A stretch of 64,000 nt of DNA from Chitinophaga pinensis (GTDB lineage: Bacteria; Bacteroidota; Bacteroidia; Chitinophagales; Chitinophagaceae): contig LR632930.1 in the NCBI GenBank assembly GCA_902167325.1, forward strand, positions 3,162,001 to 3,226,000, in the 5' to 3' direction. A program made the position numbers and the translations under genes. The notes beneath the pieces are model-generated. The model was not told the origin of the DNA, did no database searches, and saw only the letters and a list, made by a program, of their open reading frames with translations. This document shows, in pieces, positions 1 to 7,280 of this stretch; positions within the stretch are counted from its first letter, which is position 1; every line of letters starts with the position of its first letter.

Positions 1-1205
1 CAATGAAAATCCTGTGCATCCAGGTACAGGCCATTGATCCCGCCGATCGGTGATGCCCCGCCAGAGATCAGGCTGGTGGCACCAATGTTATCAGATGCTT
101 TATTGAGTGATATTTCCATATCAATCAGGTATGGGAGGTATTGTTTCACCCGGAGATTTTCAAGGTGGAGGTCCTGCATGGAAAAGCTGCAGGCCAGTGC
201 GGAAATGGCGCCTTCCGTCCGGTAGAAAGTCCGGATAATGGAAGCGGCGTTCTGGCTGTTGAAGATCAGGTAATCGCTCTGCGCAAAAGGAAAATATCCG
301 TTGAATTGAATAGTTGTACCGGAAAGATCATTGTTCAGGAATTCGATGTATCCATAAGTATTGCGCAGCTGCACATGCGGGGTGGACTGAAAAACACGCG
401 GTAAAATACCGTAAGTGGGCATCGGTAGCCCTGTAAAAGCCGGATGGGCGAGCTTGTACGCTGCCAGCTGCGTATTGTAAATTTCAAAAAGACTGGCCGT
501 CATAAAGCCCGGGTTAACGGCATTGATTATATCCGCTTTTCCAGCCAGGAGGCAGTCTGCCTCTATATCGCTGGGTTTGTACACAAGCCTTTTTACTTCG
601 GCTTTGGGGTTGATGTCAAACAGCGCTACAACATCTACATTTAATGTAAAGATCAATACCTGTGTACCGCCTTTGTGAAAATCGGACCCTGTAGACTTGA
701 TGTTGATCAATTCCTGGACAGCGTTATTTGTATTGGGAGTCAGTGCGTCGAAGAAAGTATCTATTGCCGCCTTGTCGGCATACACTCTGCGGCATGCCTG
801 CTCTATATTGCCCGTGAAATGATTGTAGAGTAATTGCAGCGCGCCGGTAGATACCGTGTAGGTGTTCCTGAAAGCAATGAGGTTTTGCGGATAATTGTTT
901 CCCATAATATTCCTTTCGAAATATTGCTGGTAATTCTCATTTTGGGGAATATTTGTATTTAATGCCTCGTCTACGGCAGGGCCGATGTATAAATCAAACA
1001 TCTCTGCCATTGCATTCATCAGGCTGGCGGACCTTACGGCAGTTCTGACAAAACTGTAGTTGGCGGCACCGAGATTAGTGGCCAGGGTTGTCTGGAAGAA
1101 TGTTTGCGCCAACCGTAAGTAATCCAGGTATAACGAAGCGCGATAAGTGTCTGGCGGTGTTACGCGAAGATCCCGCAGATCGCCTACCAGTTCAGGGTAC
1201 GTCAT
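1..1205 (-). CDS. LanM-like lanthipeptide dehydratase (DUF4135 domain), C-terminus beyond window
   Basis: The minus strand is open from an ATG at 1205 to the left edge, giving 401 residues and no stop. The middle and end match the dehydratase domain of class II lanthipeptide synthetases (LanM, DUF4135), which phosphorylates Ser/Thr of a precursor peptide and eliminates the phosphate. Visible motifs are GSDFHKGG (D175, H177; LanM has a D-x-H-x-GG motif here), LVYKP (K210), DLHLENL (D345, H347, N350) and LIDMEI (D362, E364). These are the kinase-like phosphate-transfer and elimination residues of LanM enzymes. A LanC-like cyclase domain would lie further C-terminal, outside the window, so a full LanM and a stand-alone DUF4135 protein cannot be told apart. 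No precursor gene is recognisable upstream. Family call is from motif recall. Confidence 0.82.
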   Translation of the reverse strand, partial: MTYPELVGDLRDLRVTPPDTYRASLYLDYLRLAQTFFQTTLATNLGAANYSFVRTAVRSASLMNAMAEMFDLYIGPAVDEALNTNIPQNENYQQYFERNIMGNNYPQNLIAFRNTYTVSTGALQLLYNHFTGNIEQACRRVYADKAAIDTFFDALTPNTNNAVQELINIKSTGSDFHKGGTQVLIFTLNVDVVALFDINPKAEVKRLVYKPSDIEADCLLAGKADIINAVNPGFMTASLFEIYNTQLAAYKLAHPAFTGLPMPTYGILPRVFQSTPHVQLRNTYGYIEFLNNDLSGTTIQFNGYFPFAQSDYLIFNSQNAASIIRTFYRTEGAISALACSFSMQDLHLENLRVKQYLPYLIDMEISLNKASDNIGATSLISGGASPIGGINGLYLDAQDFH

Positions 1206-1640
1206 AACAATAAGGGTTTTAAGGACAATACGCTATACACACAACTGGTGGAATGAACACCGGCTATGGTAATGAAAAACCAAACTTACATTCCAGCGGA
1301 ATGCAGTTTCAGCTTCACCAGCTGCGTATCAGGGTTACCTGACCAGCTTTAATAACACATCATGAAACAAGCGGGAAATGAAGATTTCTTAAAAACAATT
1401 CGGGTTTTAAATAATTAAGGGTGTAAAACGGTTACTGCATTAAACGGTTATTCAAATAGGGCACTTCGAATTTAGCACTATTTACTTTATTTCACCAAAA
1501 GTATTTTTAAATACACACTCGTTTGTAAGCGGCTTAGCAGGGAATAGCGGCATCCCGGGCAGGTGATAAATGATCGTTACGAAAGTTCATGTAAATTGCT
1601 GTTCCTTTCAACTGCTATTCAATTAATAAATCATTTAACA
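1206..1640. other. Intergenic region between divergent LanM-like and HEAT-like genes
   Basis: No convincing gene is seen in these 435 bases. The minus strand carries a TACTTTTG box (1496-1503 on the plus strand), which fits the Bacteroidota -7 consensus TAnnTTTG and could drive the LanM-like gene with a leader of about 290 nt; no matching -33 box is evident. Very short minus-strand reading frames exist, such as a 22-codon one near 1540, but none has Ser/Thr/Cys-rich lanthipeptide character. Confidence 0.4.
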
Positions 1641-2159
1641 ATGACGATTGAACAAGTATTCAAAGACAAGTCCATCAAAGCAAAGGCAAAAGTTGCCACC
1701 ATCGGTCAATGGCTGGCGGATCAGGAATTGCCGGTAGACGAGCTGCTGGCTTATGCTGAAAAGCAAAAGGCGTCAGACAAGGCAACCTGTATCGAAGCGG
1801 TTGAGTTTGCAACCAAAACTACGCCCGCCATTGCTGATGAAAACCTGTTGGCGTTCGTTACGCAATCCCTGAAAGATGATGAGCCACGTGTAAAGTGGGA
1901 AAGCGCAAAGGTCATTGCTAACATTGCCAAACTGTTTCCGGCTCAACTGGCTCCCTCCATTAAGCATCTTTTGGGCAACGCCGAAAACCCCGGCACCGTT
2001 GTTCGTTGGGCCACGGCAACAGCATTGGCTGAAATTCTTAAACTAAAGACGGCCACCAATAGCAAACTGCTCCCGGCAGTAGAATTGCTCTGCGATAAGG
2101 AAGAAGATAACGGCGTGAAGAAAAAGTATCTCGACGGTATTAAGAAAGCAAAGAAATAA
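1641..2159 (+). CDS. HEAT-repeat-like helical protein
   Basis: This is a 172-residue soluble protein starting at ATG 1641 (MTIEQVFKDKSI). The frame stays open back to 1563, but the upstream stretch (MINDRYESSC...) lacks protein-like character. The sequence is a run of amphipathic helices with HEAT-type phrases such as DDEPRVKWESAKVIANIA (about residues 83-100) and GTVVRWATATALAEILK. HEAT-like helical repeats usually make protein-protein contacts; the partner is unknown. There is no signal peptide or membrane segment, and the C-terminus is Lys-rich. It sits alone, divergent from the LanM-like gene and convergent with the SUKH gene. No specific function can be assigned. Confidence 0.7.
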   Translation: MTIEQVFKDKSIKAKAKVATIGQWLADQELPVDELLAYAEKQKASDKATCIEAVEFATKTTPAIADENLLAFVTQSLKDDEPRVKWESAKVIANIAKLFPAQLAPSIKHLLGNAENPGTVVRWATATALAEILKLKTATNSKLLPAVELLCDKEEDNGVKKKYLDGIKKAKK

Positions 2160-2162
2160 GCC

Positions 2163-2813
2163 TTACAGGCTGTTGTCCCATGTTAACAGAATGCTTTGCT
2201 GCAGTTCCCGGAAAAGTGTTTCATTGTTAGTAGCCAGGTATGCGCAGAGGGGAGCGCCTTTGTCGTTGGTGGGTACCAGTACAATGGCGGTATTTTTATA
2301 CAGAAAGAAGCGGTAGTATTGATGGGTGATGCCCTTCACTTCCTCCCATTCATTTTCCAGCTGCTGCATTACATTTTCCTGCAGGCCTTCCGCAAACGCC
2401 AAATGCTCCAGTCCGCCCATAGCGGCCTGCACATAAGCCATCGACCATAAAAAATGCTCCATGGTATCCGCATCCAGTAACCATTCTTCCCGGTCTGCAT
2501 CGTAGCTGCCATAAACGGCGGGGTTAGGCTTACCGAAGTCTTCGTGATCGATCCCCCAGATAACCACATCCTGGTTCTCTGTATAGAACACCAGCATTCC
2601 ACTGTCTGATAAATACAGCTTCTCCGGAGGGAGAAGGCGGTTAAAGGCGGAGTTCAGTGCTGCGTGGCGGCCGAGGGCGCTGTAGTAATCGCGCAGTACA
2701 TCCGGCAGCTTGCATTTAAGGCGTTTTTCTGCGGCGGCGATGGTTTCCTCGTCGTAGCCTTCAGGTGCGTCGGAGAGGGAGAAGAGTTGCTGAATAAGCG
2801 GTTTATAGGTCAT
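2163..2813 (-). CDS. SMI1/KNR4 (SUKH) family protein
   Basis: This is a 216-residue cytosolic protein. The N-terminus (GYDEETIAAAEKRLKCKLP, about residues 19-37) followed by LRDYYSALG is the usual opening of the SUKH fold: a helix pair in which an acidic ligand-binding domain packs small peptides. Further SUKH-like phrases are LVFYTENQDVVIWGID and PAVYGSYDADREEWL. SUKH proteins are common immunity proteins against polymorphic or contact-dependent toxins, and also occur as scaffolds. Its ATG lies one base after the stop of the gene at 2815-3495, so the two are almost certainly co-transcribed. No toxin gene is visible nearby, so an immunity role is inference. Confidence 0.75.
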   Translation of the reverse strand: MTYKPLIQQLFSLSDAPEGYDEETIAAAEKRLKCKLPDVLRDYYSALGRHAALNSAFNRLLPPEKLYLSDSGMLVFYTENQDVVIWGIDHEDFGKPNPAVYGSYDADREEWLLDADTMEHFLWSMAYVQAAMGGLEHLAFAEGLQENVMQQLENEWEEVKGITHQYYRFFLYKNTAIVLVPTNDKGAPLCAYLATNNETLFRELQQSILLTWDNSL

Positions 2814-2814
2814 G

Positions 2815-3495
2815 TTATTGTAGTGCCAGTTTATATTCGCGTTTGAAGCTTTTAGGGTTGAGGTCCCGGAATACGAAATGCTCCGGGTGCTGCACGAGGG
2901 TGCCGAGCAGTGCGAGTGCCTGCTCCTGCGTATAATCCTTCGGGTAATAAATGCCGTCGAAAGTTATTTCATCCACATTGGCTTCGAAGCTGTGTTTGAA
3001 TTCATCATCGCCCGCGTAAGTCAGGGCAATGTTGCCCGTCCAATGAATGCGGAAAGTGTTATTTCCCTGCCGGTTGATGCGGATGTTATGGTTGGCGACG
3101 GAATCGTGCCCCAGTAAATAGATGCTGAAAGCCAGATCGTCATATTCCCAATCAGCGGGGAGTGGCAGGGTGTCCACTGTGAGCGGAAGGGTTTCCCATC
3201 CGCCGAAATCGAATTTCTCACCGGGCGCTGCTATATGAATGCCGGAGTTTCCATGTGCGGTGGATGACAGCTTGCAGCTGTGATAATTGCCCCAAACGAT
3301 TTTGGAATCCCAGTCGGAAACCGTTTCGTTCTCATCTTCTTCCTCACTCACATCTTCCGCATAATAATCATCTGTTTCAAGATGGAAATGAAAGTAAAGA
3401 CCTTCTTCAGGGTCCATTGTTGCGCTCCACACGAACTTTTTGATGCGGTGACCACCCGGGTAGGGGTTGTCTTTAAAGAATATCCGGTTCTCCAT
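2815..3495 (-). CDS. Acidic hypothetical protein, first gene of a pair with the SUKH protein
   Basis: This 226-residue protein is not recognised. It begins MENRIFFKDNPYPGGHRIKKF and has a strongly acidic patch around residues 46-61 (EDVSEEEDENETVSDW). The rest is beta-rich with many aromatic residues, and there is no signal peptide or membrane segment. It overlaps no real gene and its stop is one base from the start of the SUKH gene, so they form a two-gene operon. A minus-strand -7 box TATCTTTG (3558-3565) lies 63 nt upstream of the start. Acidic cytosolic proteins paired with SUKH proteins often belong to immunity clusters, but that is guilt by association only. Confidence 0.65.
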   Translation of the reverse strand: MENRIFFKDNPYPGGHRIKKFVWSATMDPEEGLYFHFHLETDDYYAEDVSEEEDENETVSDWDSKIVWGNYHSCKLSSTAHGNSGIHIAAPGEKFDFGGWETLPLTVDTLPLPADWEYDDLAFSIYLLGHDSVANHNIRINRQGNNTFRIHWTGNIALTYAGDDEFKHSFEANVDEITFDGIYYPKDYTQEQALALLGTLVQHPEHFVFRDLNPKSFKREYKLALQ

Positions 3496-3548
3496 GGCTA
3501 TAATTAATAAACATTACCGTAAATATAATAAACAATGGAAGTCCACTG

Positions 3549-3635
3549 TCTACAGCACAAAGATAATGTACCATGGCTCAGTTTGACATCGTGTAGACGC
3601 TCTGTAGACGCTACCGTTCAGGGCATGTAGACACT
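3549..3635. repeat. Iterated TGTAGAC motif in a divergent intergenic region
   Basis: The 10-mer TGTAGACGCT occurs at 3592-3601 and again at 3603-3612, with a one-base variant TGTAGACACT at 3626-3635. The core TGTAGAC also appears inverted (GTCTACA) at 3549-3555. Direct copies are 11 and 23 bases apart, about one and two helical turns, which suits an operator array or a UP-like element upstream of the minus-strand -7 box at 3558-3565. A DNA-binding role is inference. Confidence 0.5.
3558..3565 (-). promoter_or_regulatory. Candidate -7 box TATCTTTG for the acidic protein/SUKH operon
   Basis: Read on the minus strand the sequence is TATCTTTG, a full match to the Bacteroidota -7 consensus TAnnTTTG, 63 nt upstream of the start at 3495. 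No clear -33 TTTG is seen at the expected spacing. Confidence 0.45.
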
Positions 3636-3697
3636 TTGTAAGCGCCTGTTATTTGGAAGCAGTGATTACAGGATGCATCTTTGCCGAAAGAAATTTT

Positions 3698-4456
3698 ATG
3701 AACGATAATATCTTTTACACTAATGGCGACAGTCCTGAAATGCTCAAGGCTATTGCCCGGGCACAGGAAACATTTAAATACTACTGGCGCGAGCTGAGCT
3801 GGGAAGCACGCCGCATTGTTCCGGCGCTGGATCTGGCCTACGTCAAAATCGCTTTCGTACAGCCTTCCGGTGTTCCCGACAAGCCGAAAGTGGAATACAT
3901 GTGGGTGGGTGATATCGGATTCGATGGCGACCGGATTTTTGGTACCCTTATCAATACGCCCTCCATCGTTAACAACGTGGCGAACGGGGATTACGTTGAA
4001 GCACCGCTCAACCGGCTATGCGACTGGCTTTTCTCCAGTAACGACATTCCATATGGCGGATTCACCATCCAGGTATTACGCAGTGAAATGGAGGAAGAGC
4101 AGCGCGATGAGCATGATGAAGCCTGGGGCCTCGACTTCGGTGAGCCTGACGAAATCTACATCGTTCGTGAGGAAGAAACCGATCCCGCTACGCAGGAAGA
4201 GCATCCCATGAGCATCAATATGAAAGACAGTTTGCAGCAGTTCCTTGAGAAGAACCCCGCCGAGGCCACCAATGCAGACGAAGACGGTTACACCATGCTG
4301 CACCGCGAAGCCATCGCCGGCAACCGCAGTACGGTGGAAGTACTCCTGCAGGCAGGGGCCAACAAATCCGCTCAAACCAAATCGGGGAAATCTGCAATGG
4401 ATTTCGCGCATCAGCTTAACTGGCAACATCTCCTTCCGCTATTACAAACCACCTGA
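3698..4456 (+). CDS. DUF2314-like protein with C-terminal ankyrin repeats
   Basis: This is 252 residues from ATG 3698 (MNDNIFYTNGDSP); the frame is open to 3653 but the extra residues are not protein-like. Residues about 20-90 (AQETFKYYWRELSWEARRIV, then a PALDLAYVKIAF-type strand and VEYMWVGDIGFDGDRIFGTLIN) match the DUF2314 pattern of a compact domain seen in cytosolic proteins, often in immunity-type neighbourhoods. An acidic linker of about 45 residues follows, and residues about 170-250 form ankyrin repeats (DEDGYTMLHREAIAGNRSTV, then LLQAGANKSAQTKSGKSAMD). Ankyrin repeats bind proteins. It is plus-strand and followed 38 nt later by the FG-GAP-like gene. Function unknown. Confidence 0.72.
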   Translation: MNDNIFYTNGDSPEMLKAIARAQETFKYYWRELSWEARRIVPALDLAYVKIAFVQPSGVPDKPKVEYMWVGDIGFDGDRIFGTLINTPSIVNNVANGDYVEAPLNRLCDWLFSSNDIPYGGFTIQVLRSEMEEEQRDEHDEAWGLDFGEPDEIYIVREEETDPATQEEHPMSINMKDSLQQFLEKNPAEATNADEDGYTMLHREAIAGNRSTVEVLLQAGANKSAQTKSGKSAMDFAHQLNWQHLLPLLQTT

Positions 4457-4494
4457 TCCTGCGCCGTTCAATCATTATAACCGGAATAGATGTC

Positions 4495-5109
4495 ATGAAA
4501 GCCCTGGTCCTTAGCCTGCAACTGATTGTGGGAGATTTCGACGGAGATGGAAAATCAGAGCGCCTCAGGCTTATGTTGCTCCCTGATTCGATATTGGCGC
4601 TTGTTCCGGATAAGCGGGGGATGAATACTTTTTTTGTTGACCCGGCCATGCAGGCGAAAGGCTTCCTGCATCTGAGGAACGAAGGCGATCTCAACGGAGA
4701 TGGTGGCCACGAGTTCAGCTACATTCCCGATGCTGCCGATTATTCAAATATCAATACCTGTTTTATCGTTTCCCTTCAGCACGGCAAATGGACAGTATGG
4801 TATGATTTCGAAGTGCTGGAAACCGAACTGAAGCTGCCGTTGATAACGAAAAAAGATAATGGCCGGATCAGGATCTGGCGATATAATGCGGAGACGGGGG
4901 AGATGGAGCATGTAACTGTCGCACCTGATCAAAGAATTCCCCGCCTAACGGATATCCGGCATGGTAGGGAATTCCGGGAAAGATTTAGGTCGTTATTGGA
5001 TGATGTAAATGAGATCTTCATAATCATGAGCCGAAACGAACACGGGCACATTGGCCCAGGGGGCTTTTCCTTTGTTGGCATTCACGGTATGCTTCACGAG
5101 TTCCTGTAG
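4495..5109 (+). CDS. FG-GAP/EF-hand-like repeat protein, 3' end runs antisense into next gene
   Basis: This 204-residue reading frame has two Ca-binding-like loops: GDFDGDGKSERL (about residues 13-24) and GDLNGDGGHEFSYIPD (about 64-79). DxDxDG loops of this kind occur in VCBS/FG-GAP beta-propeller repeats and dockerin-like EF hands. The N-terminus MKALVLSLQLIV is hydrophobic but short, so export is uncertain. The last 39 codons (4993-5109) lie antisense over the coding end of the convergent gene at 4993-5568 and read like an antisense product (SRNEHGHIGPGGFSFVG). The ancestral stop was probably lost by mutation or rearrangement. Confidence 0.6.
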   Translation: MKALVLSLQLIVGDFDGDGKSERLRLMLLPDSILALVPDKRGMNTFFVDPAMQAKGFLHLRNEGDLNGDGGHEFSYIPDAADYSNINTCFIVSLQHGKWTVWYDFEVLETELKLPLITKKDNGRIRIWRYNAETGEMEHVTVAPDQRIPRLTDIRHGREFRERFRSLLDDVNEIFIIMSRNEHGHIGPGGFSFVGIHGMLHEFL

Positions 5110-5568
5110 CCGGAGGATCACCAGGTACTCCTGCAGCTCGCAGGACTGCCGTAATTGATCATCGCGGTAGCCTTCGGATTGCATGTAGTTTTTGTTGGCT
5201 TCCTGCAATGCTTCAAAGCCCGTGATGGTAAGGGTTTTCTCGGATTCCCCCGCGAAATCGGTCAGCCAGTCAAGGTTATCACGGTTAGCGACCGATTCAT
5301 AAGCGAGGAGGTGAAGCAGCCAGCGGTCGTATTGCGTGGTGAAGCTGTTCATTTCAACATAGATGGCTTTGACATCGATTTCCTCTTCTTCGGTCATGGC
5401 AGTATAGAAGTGATTCAGAAAAGCCGTCAGGGGCGGCTGAAGGTTCAGTAAGTCTTTCCCTATTATTTGATGGAAGACGGATGCGGGTAATTGACTGAGC
5501 GCAGCCTCCGTTTCACGGATGGCGGTTTCTATTTGTCCTGCCTGTATGAGATCCTGTATTTGTTGCAT
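4993..5568 (-). CDS. Hypothetical acidic helical protein (source of the decayed copy at 7089-7214)
   Basis: This 191-residue cytosolic protein is not recognised. It is mostly helical: an N-terminal helix (MQQIQDLIQAGQIETAIRET), an acidic stretch (MTEEEEIDVKAIYVEM) and a C-terminus ending HDYEDLIYIIQ. There is no signal peptide. It is convergent with, and overlaps by 117 bases, the FG-GAP-like frame. Its start region and about 30 upstream bases recur in damaged form at 7089-7214, so the locus was once duplicated. The neighbourhood suggests an immunity-type or accessory role, but nothing in the sequence proves it. Confidence 0.65.
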   Translation of the reverse strand: MQQIQDLIQAGQIETAIRETEAALSQLPASVFHQIIGKDLLNLQPPLTAFLNHFYTAMTEEEEIDVKAIYVEMNSFTTQYDRWLLHLLAYESVANRDNLDWLTDFAGESEKTLTITGFEALQEANKNYMQSEGYRDDQLRQSCELQEYLVILRLQELVKHTVNANKGKAPWANVPVFVSAHDYEDLIYIIQ

Positions 5569-5656
5569 GCTGATATACTATGTGGCAAAGTAACGGTATA
5601 TCTCACACTTATTTATCCCTGCCAGGATCCTTTTTGAATCTTATGTGATCAGCTGA

Positions 5657-6445
5657 TCAGAACACCTCCAGTATCCTGGCGCTCCCTGCGTATCTGACGT
5701 GCACTATCTCACCGTATCTATCAGGCATACCCATCTCTATGCCTATTCCCGCAACAAATGAGGCATTGTCCGGTACCTGACCGGTCAGCTGCACGGTGAG
5801 CTGTGTTCCCTCCGCATTAGCCTCCTGGTGGTGCCATTCGGTTCTGGCCGGGTGCCCATGCCCAAACCCGGTGTAGGTGCTTTCAAATCCTCTTTCTCCG
5901 TGTATGACGTCGCCCGTAATTCCGAGGGACAGTACGATCCGGTAATACGGCGCTTTCCATGGGAGGCGCAGGTTAATGCCGGGGGTAATTGCCGGGAGGG
6001 TAATGGTGGCGGTCAGCTGCTGCCTGTCTGTTTGTATGGGGATGTAATCACGGAGAATACCCTCAAACGGATGATCCCTGTTCAATGTGAAGCCCTTTGC
6101 AATTTCGCGGTGATGGGAGAGGAGAACGCTCCTGACGCCGCGTTCGGAGCCGGAGGGTTTCCGCTGTATTATCCTGAATAACTGGTTTAATGCCCCGGTG
6201 AAGTTGGGATCACCCAAATGAAGCAGCGGACTGATGGCATGGCGGAAGGAGTTCGTCATTTTGTTGCAGGCGCCGAAGTCGGAGAGGTTCTTCCGGGTCA
6301 TGTCAAAACCCGGGTCCTCCAGGAACTGCTTTTTCGAAGGACCGCCCGGCCTTCTGAGGATCAGCTTGTCGGATCCCTTCCTCCGATAGGCCGTCAGGTT
6401 ACCCAATATGGCGGGTAGATCAAGGTTGGAAGTCGCTTTAGACAT
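5657..6445 (-). CDS. Hypothetical protein with YRRKGSDKLILRRPGG N-terminus
   Basis: This 262-residue protein opens with an N-terminal segment (LPAILGNLTAYRRKGSDKLI, then LRRPGGPSKK and FDMTRKNLSDFGACNKM). From memory this kind of opening (a YxxxGxxxIRxxPG phrase followed by TRxNxxEF) recurs in multicopy Bacteroidota proteins of unknown function, some in mobile or phage-like settings; this was not searched. The C-terminal half (about 140-262) is beta-rich and ends in an immunoglobulin-like run. There is no signal peptide or membrane segment. The upstream region holds the repeat block at 6481-6600. Function unknown. Confidence 0.6.
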   Translation of the reverse strand: MSKATSNLDLPAILGNLTAYRRKGSDKLILRRPGGPSKKQFLEDPGFDMTRKNLSDFGACNKMTNSFRHAISPLLHLGDPNFTGALNQLFRIIQRKPSGSERGVRSVLLSHHREIAKGFTLNRDHPFEGILRDYIPIQTDRQQLTATITLPAITPGINLRLPWKAPYYRIVLSLGITGDVIHGERGFESTYTGFGHGHPARTEWHHQEANAEGTQLTVQLTGQVPDNASFVAGIGIEMGMPDRYGEIVHVRYAGSARILEVF

Positions 6446-7088
6446 AGTGTAGTTTACTTCTAATAACAGTGTACTTACCTGAATGTTTAGAGAATATATA
6501 GAGAATAACAGGAGAATGTTTAGCCTATGTCTAGCCCCTTATAAGGGCTAGATATAGGCTGGATATAGGCTAAACAAAGGCTAGATATAGGCTAGATATA
6601 TATGGTAGTTCCAGGCAATTACAAGCTGGTTATAAGGGGGCTATCATGGGTTAAGCCGAGGGTTAGCCAGGCAGTTGGCAGCAAAAAACTTTAAAAATAT
6701 TTACAGGAATCGGGGTGGGGATATTGCTGATTTTACTTTAAGGGATTGATTATTAATGCTGTATAAGCTATGGTTGTTTTGTGCTTCCAATTTTGTTCAA
6801 TATTCCAGGCATGGTGGTGGGCCTGACCAGGTGTAAGTAGAAATCAGGGGTGGCAGTTGGGAGGTGTAATTCATAAAAGCGCAGGATATAAAGCAGTCAC
6901 ATATGCACAAGTGCCTGTATGATCAGCGTGGAAAGCGATCAGTAAGAGGACGGGAGCAGCAATTGATTGGTCGTATCAGGCGAGCCTGATCGTAAATTAA
7001 TTCGGTCCTGGCAGTATGGAAGTTGTTCGGAAAAGCAGTCTGTGGTGGCTGTACATGCAATCAGGCTTTCACGATTTACTGCACCTGC
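6446..7088. other. Gene-poor stretch upstream of the 5657-6445 gene
   Basis: No protein-coding gene is supported here. It holds the repeat and hairpin block at 6481-6600, an AT-rich tract around 6680-6790, and a small inverted repeat TCAGGC/GCCTGA near 6976-6989. Two short frames over 6967-7237 cross the decayed duplicate at 7089-7214 on the opposite strand and are not credible genes. The stretch looks like decayed accessory DNA. Confidence 0.45.
6481..6600. repeat. Repeat block: 16-bp inverted repeat plus iterated GGCTAGATATA units
   Basis: Positions 6522-6560 form an inverted repeat with 16-bp arms (AGCCTATGTCTAGCCC and GGGCTAGATATAGGCT, one G-T wobble) around a CTTATAA loop. The right arm unit recurs downstream as direct repeats (GGCTGGATATAGGCT, GGCTAGATATAGGCTAGATATA) to 6600. 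A nine-base direct repeat GAATGTTTA lies at 6481-6489 and 6514-6522. There is no CRISPR spacing. It sits upstream of the gene at 5657-6445 and could be a repressor array, a structured leader or a mobile-element scar. Confidence 0.6.
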
Positions 7089-7214
7089 GGCCGGAGGCGG
7101 GTGTAATAGACAGAGCGCAGCCTCCGTTTCCGGTTGGCGGTTTCTATTTGTCTTGCATGAATGAGGTCTTGTATTTGTTGTATGATAATATAGTATGTGT
7201 TAATGTAACGGTAC
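7089..7214 (-). pseudogene. Decayed duplicate of the start of the 4993-5568 gene
   Basis: This stretch aligns along its length with 5477-5601, covering the first ~30 codons of the hypothetical gene at 4993-5568 and its upstream region. Shared runs include GAGCGCAGCCTCCGTTTC, GGCGGTTTCTATTTGTC and TGTATTTGTTG on the plus strand. The copy has ATA where the intact gene has its ATG start, and a one-base deletion in the segment encoding ATAIRETEAAL, which shifts the frame. It is therefore a non-functional remnant, about 1.6 kb from its parent in the same orientation. The rest of the gene is missing. Confidence 0.75.
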
Positions 7215-7280
7215 GTCGGGAAGGATGCCCGTATTAATCGGAGAAGCGTATATACTGTGAACGTACCGTTGCATTATTTG

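Noticed and set aside
1206..1640. Lanthipeptide precursor gene beside the LanM-like gene
   Set aside because: Only very short frames without Ser/Thr/Cys-rich cores; none supported.
6522..6600. CRISPR array
   Set aside because: Repeats are 11-16 bases, overlapping and without equal spacers, and no cas genes are seen.
6967..7237. Two short plus-strand frames near 7.1 kb
   Set aside because: They run antisense across the decayed duplicate and have no start context or composition like a gene.
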